Positions 1-6,930 of a DNA stretch of 19,858 nucleotides are shown here, in pieces. A program made the position numbers and the translations under genes. How positions within the stretch are numbered: the stretch's first letter is position 1; each line of letters opens with the position of its first letter. The notes beneath the pieces were generated by a model. The model was not told the origin of the DNA, did not search any database, and worked only from the letters and a program-made list of their open reading frames with translations. Origin of the DNA: Thermotogae bacterium (GTDB lineage Bacteria > Thermotogota > Thermotogae > UBA12178); contig QNAP01000006.1 in NCBI GenBank assembly GCA_003641795.1, forward strand, positions 1 to 19,858, read 5' to 3'.

Positions 1-472
1 GTTTGTAGATTTCCGACACACCGAGCTTTTTAGCAGCACACAAAACGTGAGGATCGAGTTTGCCGTCACGCGGGGGAGAAACCACCACGATTTCCTCCAC
101 TCCAGCGATTCTTGCCGGAACTGCAACCATTATCAAGCTCGACGGAAGTGGTTTCCCTCCAGGTACGTAGACCCCGATGCGCCTCAGTGGCCGGTAAACC
201 AGACCGTAGAGAGAACCTTCCTTGGGGTACAGTTCGTCGCGTGGAAGCTGGCGTCTATGGTATGCCTCTATCCTTTCAATTATTTGATCGATCACATCAC
301 TATCTTCTGGTGGAGTGATATTGAGAGCTTCATGTAGTTCTTCCTCCGATACTCTGAAGGGGCCTCCATAAGCATCGAATCGTTGAGAGTATTCTCTCAA
401 CGCTTTTTGACCTTCGTTCCTTATGTGCTTGATTATCTCCGCCACCGTGTCCACCAGTTCTAAGTCCATCAT
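1..472 (-). CDS. hisD: histidinol dehydrogenase, N-terminal part (cut by window edge)
   Basis: Oxidises L-histidinol to L-histidine with two NAD+ in the last two steps of histidine synthesis, in the cytoplasm. Only the first 157 residues are in the window; the frame is still open at base 1, so the rest lies to the left. The sequence shows the family's N-terminal helical region followed by the hallmark stretch VYVPGGKPLPSSLIM (about residues 101-115) and then the start of the nucleotide-binding fold (GVEEIVVVSPP). The start is one of two adjacent in-frame ATG codons at 472 and 469; the first overlaps the hisG stop as ATGA, so translation is probably coupled to hisG. The order hisZ-hisG-hisD agrees with a histidine operon. 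The catalytic zinc ligands and bases lie outside the window and cannot be checked. Confidence 0.93.
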   Translation of the reverse strand, partial: MMDLELVDTVAEIIKHIRNEGQKALREYSQRFDAYGGPFRVSEEELHEALNITPPEDSDVIDQIIERIEAYHRRQLPRDELYPKEGSLYGLVYRPLRRIGVYVPGGKPLPSSLIMVAVPARIAGVEEIVVVSPPRDGKLDPHVLCAAKKLGVSEIYK

Positions 473-1089
473 CCTTCAATCACCTGCTTTATTCTGTGAA
501 TGATTTCGTTTATTCTATCAAACTTAACTTTTTGAGCTATCCGGTTGACCAGCAAAAGCGCACTCACGTCTGTTATCTTCTCTATCTCTACCAAATCGTT
601 GGCGGCCAAGGTGCGCCCTGTGTCCACAATGTCCACAAGCACATCCGTAATTCCCGCCTTGGGCGCAAGTTCCACTGAACCGTTCAACTTTATTATCTCG
701 ACGTTCACACCTCTGCTGCTGAAAAATTTCTTGGCCAGCGTGGGGTATTTGGTACCCACTCGATACCCTTCCATGGCTTCTATAGGTACTATGTGATGTT
801 TTGGAGTTATCACACTGAGACGGCATTTCCCGAAAGGAAGCTCCAAAGGGATGAAAAGATCGCACGACCTTTCTTCGACAACGTCGCTGCCCGCAATACC
901 CATGTCTATACCGTGTTCCACGTAAACGGGAACGTCGAAAGGCTTGGAAAAGAGGAGTACATATTCTCCGACATCCACCACGAGTCTCCTTGGATCATCC
1001 CTGGTACCTTTTATACCCACATACTCTAATAGCTTTAAAGCATCCTCGCGAAGCCTACCTTCTGGTACAACTACCCGCAGTTTACGGAT
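469..1089 (-). CDS. hisG: ATP phosphoribosyltransferase, short form, with a non-canonical start
   Basis: Catalyses the first step of histidine synthesis, joining ATP and PRPP. This is the short form, about 206 residues, which lacks the C-terminal regulatory domain and needs HisZ as partner; hisZ lies directly upstream. The PRPP-binding loop DIVDTGRTL (about 153-161) and NGSVELAP (about 137-144) are clear. The conserved N-terminus reads KLRVVVPEGRL, but no ATG, GTG or TTG precedes it in frame: the frame opens after a TGA at 1098-1096 with codons for R, S, I, R, K, L. I place the start at ATC (1089-1087), nine bases after a good AAGGAG ribosome site (1104-1099); this gives a length close to the 208 residues I recall for the Thermotoga maritima protein. 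A GTG at 1020 would delete the conserved N-terminus. CTG at 1080 is the alternative. The gene overlaps the hisZ end by 8 nt and the hisD start by 4 nt. Confidence 0.88.
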   Translation of the reverse strand: MRKLRVVVPEGRLREDALKLLEYVGIKGTRDDPRRLVVDVGEYVLLFSKPFDVPVYVEHGIDMGIAGSDVVEERSCDLFIPLELPFGKCRLSVITPKHHIVPIEAMEGYRVGTKYPTLAKKFFSSRGVNVEIIKLNGSVELAPKAGITDVLVDIVDTGRTLAANDLVEIEKITDVSALLLVNRIAQKVKFDRINEIIHRIKQVIEG

Positions 1090-1972
1090 CGATCTTCACT
1101 CCTTTCCCCTTCATGATCAGTCTCCTAGCTTCCTTATATAGGGTCTCTGGATTTCCCTTCAATTCGGTACGGTCGTCTTCAAAAACAGGTTTCACCAGTT
1201 GTATCAGGGCGTTCAGATCGAGAGCAAAACCACAAGCTTGAAGCGGTCCAACCCTGTATTCTCCACCTCCTCCAATGGGGCGGCCCAGTTTGGGAGAGTA
1301 TACCTCAAAAACCAGATCGTCATAATAAGGGTAAAATCTGACGGTGCCCAAATCCACAAAAACCCTATGGTCGCTCAGTGCTTGGACCACCTGGTTCAGC
1401 TTTTTGTAAGGTCCTGTTTGACCTCGAAAATTGAAGAGTTCCCAGAGTTCTTCCTTCTTACGGTGATCGATGGGTAACTCTTCAATCATACCGAAATTCC
1501 TCCGTCGAAGCGATTCGAAGATTACAGAGGAGTACTCTTCTATTTCCTTTACGGCCTCTCTCCACAATCTCAGGGATCCAATATCGACGAAGACCTCGTC
1601 GAGCCCGAGAGCATCAAAAACTGTCAAGAGGATGCTCAGCACTTCCACATGTGTTTGTATTCCATCCCCTCCGATGAACTCCACGCCTGCCTGCCATCTT
1701 CCTGAAATCGAATTCCTCAACACTTCGGAAATATAAAAGAGTCTGCGCTTGTCTGAGGTCTTCATGTTGAAGAGAAGCTGGGAAGTTATGTCGGGTTTTA
1801 CCAAATAAACTTGATTATCGAAGACAATTTTGAGGCCGTCTCTGAGCGAATGATCGTGACTCTCCACCGTGGAGAGGAAGATTTCGGAGTAGTTCCAGAG
1901 ATCGAAGACTCTTCTCAGTGTCTTCGAAACGTAAGCGAACCTTGCCGATTGCGAAAAGAGATCCTTCGTCAT
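1082..1972 (-). CDS. hisZ: ATP phosphoribosyltransferase regulatory subunit
   Basis: HisZ is a histidyl-tRNA-synthetase paralogue without aminoacylation activity. It forms a hetero-octamer with short HisG, is needed for its activity and mediates feedback inhibition by histidine. The 296 residues show a degenerate class II synthetase core: a motif-2-like region near KPDITSQLL and RLFYISEVLR (59-86), the HisRS-like YYDDLVFEVYSP (216-227) and a glycine-rich GGGGEYR (234-240). It lacks the C-terminal anticodon-binding domain of a true HisRS (usually over 400 residues), which together with the neighbouring short hisG makes HisZ much more likely than hisS. The start is ATG at 1972, behind a GGGGGTG ribosome site. 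It is the first gene of the his operon here; its leader carries a terminator-like hairpin. Confidence 0.92.
   Translation of the reverse strand: MTKDLFSQSARFAYVSKTLRRVFDLWNYSEIFLSTVESHDHSLRDGLKIVFDNQVYLVKPDITSQLLFNMKTSDKRRLFYISEVLRNSISGRWQAGVEFIGGDGIQTHVEVLSILLTVFDALGLDEVFVDIGSLRLWREAVKEIEEYSSVIFESLRRRNFGMIEELPIDHRKKEELWELFNFRGQTGPYKKLNQVVQALSDHRVFVDLGTVRFYPYYDDLVFEVYSPKLGRPIGGGGEYRVGPLQACGFALDLNALIQLVKPVFEDDRTELKGNPETLYKEARRLIMKGKGVKIDP
1087..1104 (-). promoter_or_regulatory. ribosome site and proposed ATC start of hisG
   Basis: The minus strand reads AAGGAG (1104-1099), then nine bases, then ATC (1089-1087) in the hisG frame. The site lies inside the last codons of hisZ, as expected for translational coupling. 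Its spacing supports ATC better than the CTG at 1080-1078, which would be 18 bases from the site. A single G-to-C difference on the plus strand at base 1087 would turn ATC into ATG. Confidence 0.5.
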
Positions 1973-1987
1973 TCCAACACCCCCATC

Positions 1988-2011
1988 GTTGATATAAAAG
2001 TTGATATAAAA
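1988..2011. repeat. 12-bp perfect tandem repeat in the his leader
   Basis: Two exact head-to-tail copies of GTTGATATAAAA (1988-1999 and 2000-2011) lie between the U-run of the leader hairpin and the hisZ ribosome site. The second copy forms part of the U-run as read on the minus strand. It could be a protein-binding site or a simple duplication; nothing else in the window repeats it that I noticed. Confidence 0.7.
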
Positions 2012-2037
2012 AATCAGGGAACCCGGGCGGGTTCCCT
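2008..2037 (-). terminator. intrinsic terminator or attenuator ahead of hisZ
   Basis: On the minus strand a 9-bp GC-rich stem (AGGGAACCC / GGGTTCCCT, arms at 2037-2029 and 2024-2016) with a 4-base loop is followed, after two bases, by six T residues. It lies about 100 nt after the nfnB stop and about 36 nt before the hisZ start. It may simply end the leuS-nfnAB transcript. Because the only promoter-like sequence I see for the his genes lies upstream of it, it may also act as an attenuator within the his leader. Confidence 0.8.
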
Positions 2038-2047
2038 TAAGGCGTTT

Positions 2048-2070
2048 CTATCCAAGGGGGGATAGGGTTC
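2048..2070 (-). other. leader hairpin and possible anti-terminator strand
   Basis: On the minus strand CTATCC (2065-2060) and GGATAG (2053-2048) can form a 6-bp hairpin with a 6-base loop. The adjacent GAACCC (2070-2065) is complementary to GGGTTC (2024-2019), one arm of the downstream terminator stem, so the two foldings compete. The alternative helix is only 6 bp against 9 bp, so the terminator should win unless something intervenes. Confidence 0.4.
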
Positions 2071-2081
2071 GTTTTTATAAT

Positions 2082-2090
2082 ACTATACCA
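2082..2090 (-). promoter_or_regulatory. possible his operon promoter (-10 only)
   Basis: The minus strand reads TGGTATAGT, an extended -10 (TG, one base, TATAGT). I see no good -35 at 16-19 bases. A start a few bases downstream would give a leader of roughly 100 nt holding the two hairpins and the tandem repeat before hisZ. Confidence 0.4.
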
Positions 2091-2137
2091 CACTTACTCC
2101 ATTTTTGAGGTTCTCCAACGAAGACATATGGAGTATG

Positions 2138-3556
2138 TTAACGTTTCTTACTGGCCACTTTCGAAGACAGATACTGGTGAATCGACTTGGCAGCGATCTT
2201 GCCTGCACCCATGGCTTCGATAACGGTAGCGGCCCCCGTTACAATGTCGCCCCCGGCATAAACACCTGGTACGTTGGTAGCGCACGTTTCCGGATCTACC
2301 TCGATGTATCCCCACTTGTTCAACTTGAGTTCTGGGAAATCCTGAAGGAGTATCTTTTGAGGGCCTTGACCGATGGCTTCTATAGCCATATCTGCTTCTA
2401 TGACGAAGTTGGAACCCTCCACAGGGACTGGTCTCCTACGTCCACTCTCGTCCGGTTCACCCAATCGCATTTTGATACACTCCACAGCGGTGAGCCTTCC
2501 GTTTTCGTCACCCACGTAACGAACAGGCTGGGTAAGCCAGTTGAACTCTATTCCCTCTTCCAAAGCATGGTGGTACTCTTCCAACCGTGCGGGCATCTCC
2601 TGCTCTGACCGCCTGTATACCACCGTCACTTTCTTAGCACCGAGTCTCAACGCCGTTCTGGCCGCATCCATGGCGACGTTGCCCGCCCCCACGACAATGA
2701 CGTTATCTCCCTTTTTAACCGGAGTATCGTACGCGGGAAAGGCGTAAGCCTTCATTAGGTTAACACGCGTCAGAATCTCGCTGGCGGAGAAGACACCGAT
2801 GAGATTGGTGCCGGGTATTCCCATAAATTTCGGTGCTCCAGCTCCAATTCCTATGTAGACTGCATCGAACTCGTCGAGTATTTCCCGCACTGAAATCGTC
2901 TTCCCCACGATAATGTCGGTTTTGACTTCAACACCTAAAGCTCGTACGTATTCCATCTCCCTCTCCACTATCGCCTTCGGCAGACGAAATTCAGGGATTC
3001 CGTATATCAGGACACCGCCAGGTTTGTGGAAAGCTTCGAAAATCACCACCTCGTATCCCAACTTCGCCAAATCCGCTGCGCACGTGATCCCTCCAGGGCC
3101 TGCCCCTATCACGGCTACCTTTTGTGATCGTTTAGGGCTCCTCTTTGGGAGTTTCAATCCAATGTGCTCGGCTTCCCAATCTGCCACGAACCTTTCCAAT
3201 CTGCCGATGGCTACCGGCTCGTGATCCTTCATGCGACCCACCACACACTGGGCCTCACACTGATTCTCTTGCGGACAAACTCTGCCACAAATCGCAGGCA
3301 GGTTGTTGTACTTCTTGATCACCTCGGCAGCCTTTTCAAAATCTTTTTCGCGGACGTAGCGTATGAATCCAGGGATATCGATGTTAACCGGACACCCCTT
3401 TACACAGAGAGGAACCTTGCATTGAAGACATCTATTGGCCTCGGCAACTGCCTCCTCCTCGGTGTACCCCAAAGCAACTTCGTTGAAGTTGTGAATACGT
3501 TCCTGTGCTGGTTGCTCCCTCATGGGAGTTTTGCGCTCCGGTATCTTCACAACCAT
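2138..3556 (-). CDS. nfnB: NfnB, large subunit of NADH-dependent ferredoxin:NADP+ oxidoreductase
   Basis: NfnB carries the bifurcating FAD, the NADP(H) site and two [4Fe-4S] clusters of NfnAB, which reversibly couples reduced ferredoxin plus NADH to two NADPH in the cytoplasm of anaerobes. In its 472 residues the N-terminus has two cysteine groups (Cys43, 46, 51, 55 and Cys90, 94, 100, 104), then an FAD Rossmann motif GAGPGG (151-156) and an NADPH Rossmann motif GAGNVAMDAA (290-299), ending in an AGGDIVTGAATVIEA flavin motif. This is also the fold of the glutamate synthase small subunit (GltD), under which name it may be annotated. The adjoining nfnA, overlapping by 10 nt, decides for Nfn, and no glutamate synthase large subunit is present. 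ATG start at 3556. Confidence 0.9.
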   Translation of the reverse strand: MVVKIPERKTPMREQPAQERIHNFNEVALGYTEEEAVAEANRCLQCKVPLCVKGCPVNIDIPGFIRYVREKDFEKAAEVIKKYNNLPAICGRVCPQENQCEAQCVVGRMKDHEPVAIGRLERFVADWEAEHIGLKLPKRSPKRSQKVAVIGAGPGGITCAADLAKLGYEVVIFEAFHKPGGVLIYGIPEFRLPKAIVEREMEYVRALGVEVKTDIIVGKTISVREILDEFDAVYIGIGAGAPKFMGIPGTNLIGVFSASEILTRVNLMKAYAFPAYDTPVKKGDNVIVVGAGNVAMDAARTALRLGAKKVTVVYRRSEQEMPARLEEYHHALEEGIEFNWLTQPVRYVGDENGRLTAVECIKMRLGEPDESGRRRPVPVEGSNFVIEADMAIEAIGQGPQKILLQDFPELKLNKWGYIEVDPETCATNVPGVYAGGDIVTGAATVIEAMGAGKIAAKSIHQYLSSKVASKKR

Positions 3557-4380
3557 GTCATATCACCGACCTTTTCGAGATAGCGTTGGAGAGATTTCTG
3601 TTCTTCCTCGCGATAAATGGTTAAGCGCTTCAATAACTCGTCCCAGTCCACGAATCTGCCGTCAAATTCTGGACCATCCACGCAGGCGAATTTGATCTTG
3701 CCGTCCACTGAGACCCTGCACGCTCCACACATACCCGTTCCGTCCACCATGATGGGATTTAGAGAGGTCCATATCTTGAGATCCCTTTCTCGAGCCAGAA
3801 GAGCGCAAAACTTCATCATGATGGTAGGCCCAATCGCCCAAGCAACGTCAACCTCGTCGCTATCAAGAACCTGTTTCATAGCGTCTGTGACCACACCTTT
3901 TATGCCAAGGCTACCGTCATCGGTGGTGATCAAAACCCGATCTGCGAACCCGAACTCGTCTCTCATGATGACTTGCTCTGCTGTTCTTCCGCCGAGTATT
4001 ACCGTAACATGGTTCCCAACGCGTTTCAATTCTCTGGCTATGGGATATATGGCGGCAATGCCCACTCCTCCACCTACCAAAAGCACTCGACCGAACCGAT
4101 CGATCTCGCTGGGACGGCCCAAGGGGCCAACAACATCTGCCAGTTCGTCTCCCTTTTTGCGCGAACAGAGCTCGTAAGTGGTCTTCCCAACGGCTTTGAC
4201 GACTATTCTAACTTTGTCGTCCTGGGCGTCCGCAATGGTGAGAGGTATCCGCTCACCACGGTCATGTACACGCACAACCAAAAACTGCCCCGGCCTGGTG
4301 TGCTGGGCTACTTCGGGTGCTTCGATCCAGAAATCGTAGGTGCCTTCTGCAAGCCGTTGCCTTTTTAATATGCGATACAC
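3547..4380 (-). CDS. nfnA: NfnA, small subunit of NADH-dependent ferredoxin:NADP+ oxidoreductase
   Basis: NfnA is the NAD(H)-binding subunit, with one FAD and one [2Fe-2S] cluster, of the ferredoxin-NADP+ reductase superfamily (like PyrK and sulfide dehydrogenase subunit B). The 277 residues show an N-terminal flavin barrel with RIPLTIAD (44-51), a nucleotide fold with GGGVGIA (103-109) and a C-terminal iron-sulfur segment with Cys218, Cys221 and Cys233 around TGMCGACR. Only three cysteines are obvious; in the T. maritima enzyme an aspartate is reported as fourth ligand, and Asp213 stands in a suitable place. I chose GTG at 4380, which follows GGAGG by nine bases and starts at YRILKRQ, as in the family; upstream in-frame codons would run into leuS. 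The gene lies 17 nt after the leuS stop and overlaps nfnB. Confidence 0.9.
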   Translation of the reverse strand: MYRILKRQRLAEGTYDFWIEAPEVAQHTRPGQFLVVRVHDRGERIPLTIADAQDDKVRIVVKAVGKTTYELCSRKKGDELADVVGPLGRPSEIDRFGRVLLVGGGVGIAAIYPIARELKRVGNHVTVILGGRTAEQVIMRDEFGFADRVLITTDDGSLGIKGVVTDAMKQVLDSDEVDVAWAIGPTIMMKFCALLARERDLKIWTSLNPIMVDGTGMCGACRVSVDGKIKFACVDGPEFDGRFVDWDELLKRLTIYREEEQKSLQRYLEKVGDMTWL

Positions 4381-4397
4381 CGTGTTCCCCCTCCTTT

Positions 4398-6872
4398 TTA
4401 TAGTACTACATTTACTAACCTCTTGGGAACGATCACGATCTGCCGTGGTTTTCTCCCCTCCAACCACTTTTGAACACGCTTACTCGAAAGTGCCATTCTC
4501 TTTATTTCGTCCTCACTGGCTGTTGCAGAGACCACTATCCTGTCTCTGACCTTTCCGTTAACCTGCACTGCCAATTCGTATTCCTCAAGTTCCAGCGCCC
4601 TCTGATCGTATTCCGGCCAGGATTGTTCCACTGTAAGACCTTTCTTTCCCAATCTATTCCAAAGCTCGTCCGCCAAATGAGGAGCGAATGGGGAGATCAT
4701 CAGCACCATTTTCTCGACTACGTCACGCAGCAACGGCAGGTTCCACTCTGTCTCATTTGTAGAATCCAGATATTTTGAAAGGGTGTTGGTCAATTCCATA
4801 AAGCCACTAACAGCGGTGTTGAAATGGAATCCGCCTTCGATGTCCTCTGTGATTTTCTTGATCATGGAATGTAGTTTCCTGTGGAGTTCCTTTTCCTGTG
4901 ATGTCTTTGGCTCGACTGGACCGGCTTCTTTTGTTGCAGAAAGACGTTCTATAAGCCTGTCAAAGATCTTCCAGAGTCTCTTCACGAATCGACTCACACC
5001 TTCGATCCCCGCGTCACTCCACTCGGCATCCTTCTCGGGGGGACCCATGAAGAGTATGTAGAGTCTGAGTGTGTCCGCCCCGTACTTCTTTATCATCTCC
5101 TCTGGAGACACCACGTTGCCCTTGGATTTACTCATCTTGGCCCCGTCTTTGTAGATCATTCCCTGTGTGAAGAGGTTGGTGAAGGGCTCATCAAAAGTCA
5201 GATATCCAAGGTCGTGAAGCACTTTTGTGATGAATCGAGAGTACATAAGATGGAGTATGGCATGCTCCACCCCGCCAATGTATTGGTCTACCGGCAACCA
5301 GTAATTTACATCTCGTGGATCGAAGGGCTTTTCGTCATTGTGGGGGTTGACGTACCTCAGATAGTACCATGAACTGTCGACGAAGGTGTCCATGGTGTCC
5401 GACTCACGCACAGCAGGAGCACCACAGATGGGACAGGTTGTATTGAGGAAATCTTCATGCTTTTTCAACGGCGACTGACCCGTGGGTTCAAACTCCACAT
5501 CTTCCGGCAGCTTTACGGGAAGCCGATCTTCTGGAACAGGAACCGTGCCACACTTTTCACAGTAAACAATGGGAATGGGAGCACCCCAGTACCTTTGACG
5601 AGAAATTAGCCAGTCTCTGAGCTTGTACTGAGTGGTACCTTTCCCGTATCCCTTTTCTTCCAACCAGCTAATAATCTCGCCCATCGCTTTGTCGCTCTCT
5701 CTGCCTGTGAAGATCCCAGAGTCTCTCATGATGCCGGGTTCCGTATAGGGTTCTTCCATGGTTTTCGAATCCAGAGGTGCTCCAGGTCTGTCCACCACAA
5801 CCCTAATCTCAAGGCCCAAACTCTTGGCAAACTCGAAGTCTCTTTGATCGTGTGCGGGAACTCCCATGATCGCACCTGTGCCGTATTCATAGAGGATGTA
5901 ATTAGCAACATAAATGGGCACTCTCTCTCCGTTCACTGGATTGATTGCATAACGTCCCGTGAAAACTCCTTCTTTTTTTGCTCCCTCGGCTGTGCGCTTG
6001 AAACGGTCTTCCAATAGCGTTTTCGACACGAATGTCTCGACTTCTATTCGCTTTTCGGGAAGAACTATCGTGTCTACCAACGGTGATTCTGGTGCCAACG
6101 CCATGAAAGTAACACCCCAAAGGGTATCGGGGCGCGTTGTGAAGATCTCCAATACTTCATCGATCCCTTCAACAGGAAAGCGCACCAGTGCACCTCTACT
6201 TTTTCCAATCCAGTTACGCTGCATCGTCTTGACGTGATCCGGCCAACCCGTCAGCTTGTCGAGATCTTCATAAAGACGATCAGCGTATTCGGTTATCCTG
6301 AAGTACCACTGCTCGAGGAATTTTACCTTCACAGGAGTACCGCATCGTTCACAAGCACCATCTTTCACTTGTTCGTTAGCCAACACCGTTTGGCAACTCG
6401 GGCACCAGTTCACCAAACCTTTCTTTTTGTATGCCAAGCCTCGCTCGTAAAGCTTCAAGAAAAGCCACTGTGTCCATTTGTAATATTCTTCATCGCATGT
6501 GGAAATCTCTCGATCCCAATCGTAGCTGATCCCTATCTTCTTTATTTGGTTTCGGATAGTTTCTATGTTTTTCTGGGTCCACACCCTTGGATGGATACCG
6601 TGCTCGATGGCGGCATTCTCCGCTGGTAATCCGAAGGCATCGTAACCAAAAGGATGGAGCACGTTGAATCCTTTCATTCGTTTGTACCTTGCCACCACGT
6701 CGCCAATAACGTAGTTCTTTACATGTCCCACATGTATGGAACCCGAAGGATACGGAAACATCACGAGCGCGTAGTACGTTGCTCTATTAGACCACTGAGG
6801 GGTTTTGAAAACACCTTTCTCTTCCCAAACCTTCTGCCACTTTTTCTCAATCTCTTCATGTATGTACTCCAC
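4398..6872 (-). CDS. leuS: leucyl-tRNA synthetase
   Basis: Charges tRNA-Leu with leucine; a cytoplasmic class I synthetase. At 824 residues it has the full bacterial length. The HIGH-type signature is HVGH (47-50) within MFPYPSGSIHVGH, and KMSKS is at 579-583. Two cysteine pairs of a zinc-binding kind (CPSC...CERC and CEKC...CPIC) lie in the insertion regions, and the editing domain contains the usual TTRPDTLWGVTF. The C-terminal anticodon and leucine-specific regions are complete (LAVQVNGKVRDRIVV). The start is GTG at 6872 behind a GGGGTGGTG ribosome site; there is no nearby alternative. It lies 40 nt after the methyltransferase gene, with a promoter-like sequence in the gap, and 17 nt before nfnA, so leuS-nfnA-nfnB may form one transcript. 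Confidence 0.98.
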   Translation of the reverse strand: MEYIHEEIEKKWQKVWEEKGVFKTPQWSNRATYYALVMFPYPSGSIHVGHVKNYVIGDVVARYKRMKGFNVLHPFGYDAFGLPAENAAIEHGIHPRVWTQKNIETIRNQIKKIGISYDWDREISTCDEEYYKWTQWLFLKLYERGLAYKKKGLVNWCPSCQTVLANEQVKDGACERCGTPVKVKFLEQWYFRITEYADRLYEDLDKLTGWPDHVKTMQRNWIGKSRGALVRFPVEGIDEVLEIFTTRPDTLWGVTFMALAPESPLVDTIVLPEKRIEVETFVSKTLLEDRFKRTAEGAKKEGVFTGRYAINPVNGERVPIYVANYILYEYGTGAIMGVPAHDQRDFEFAKSLGLEIRVVVDRPGAPLDSKTMEEPYTEPGIMRDSGIFTGRESDKAMGEIISWLEEKGYGKGTTQYKLRDWLISRQRYWGAPIPIVYCEKCGTVPVPEDRLPVKLPEDVEFEPTGQSPLKKHEDFLNTTCPICGAPAVRESDTMDTFVDSSWYYLRYVNPHNDEKPFDPRDVNYWLPVDQYIGGVEHAILHLMYSRFITKVLHDLGYLTFDEPFTNLFTQGMIYKDGAKMSKSKGNVVSPEEMIKKYGADTLRLYILFMGPPEKDAEWSDAGIEGVSRFVKRLWKIFDRLIERLSATKEAGPVEPKTSQEKELHRKLHSMIKKITEDIEGGFHFNTAVSGFMELTNTLSKYLDSTNETEWNLPLLRDVVEKMVLMISPFAPHLADELWNRLGKKGLTVEQSWPEYDQRALELEEYELAVQVNGKVRDRIVVSATASEDEIKRMALSSKRVQKWLEGRKPRQIVIVPKRLVNVVL

Positions 6873-6899
6873 AGCACCACCCCTTCTGCTTTTGGCTCG

Positions 6900-6930
6900 A
6901 TTATACTATTCCTCACCTTCGTTCGATCAA
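6900..6930 (-). promoter_or_regulatory. likely leuS-nfnAB promoter
   Basis: On the minus strand TTGATC (6930-6925) and a consensus TATAAT (6905-6900) are separated by 19 bases, a little longer than ideal. The -10 lies in the 40-nt gap between the methyltransferase stop and the leuS start, and the -35 lies in the end of the methyltransferase gene. Read-through from upstream is also possible, because I see no terminator in this gap. Confidence 0.45.

Noticed and set aside
469..1020. hisG starting at GTG 1020
   Set aside because: It would remove 23 residues that include the conserved KLRVVVPEGRL strand, and I see no convincing ribosome site before it.
1082..1972. Histidyl-tRNA synthetase (hisS)
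   Set aside because: It is too short, lacks the anticodon-binding domain, has degenerate catalytic motifs and sits next to short-form hisG.
2091..2137. CTCCA/TGGAG hairpin after nfnB as its terminator
   Set aside because: Five base pairs without a following T-run; the stronger hairpin at 2016-2037 is a better candidate.
2138..3556. Glutamate synthase small subunit (gltD) as the identity of nfnB
   Set aside because: The fold is shared, but the overlapping nfnA and the absence of a glutamate synthase large subunit favour Nfn.
3617..4177. 186-codon plus-strand frame opposite nfnA
   Set aside because: It mirrors nfnA codons, is serine- and proline-rich without family motifs, and the minus-strand gene is certain.
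4381..4467. N-terminal extension of nfnA into leuS
   Set aside because: The extra 29 residues have no family similarity; GTG 4380 has GGAGG nine bases upstream and matches the usual NfnA start.
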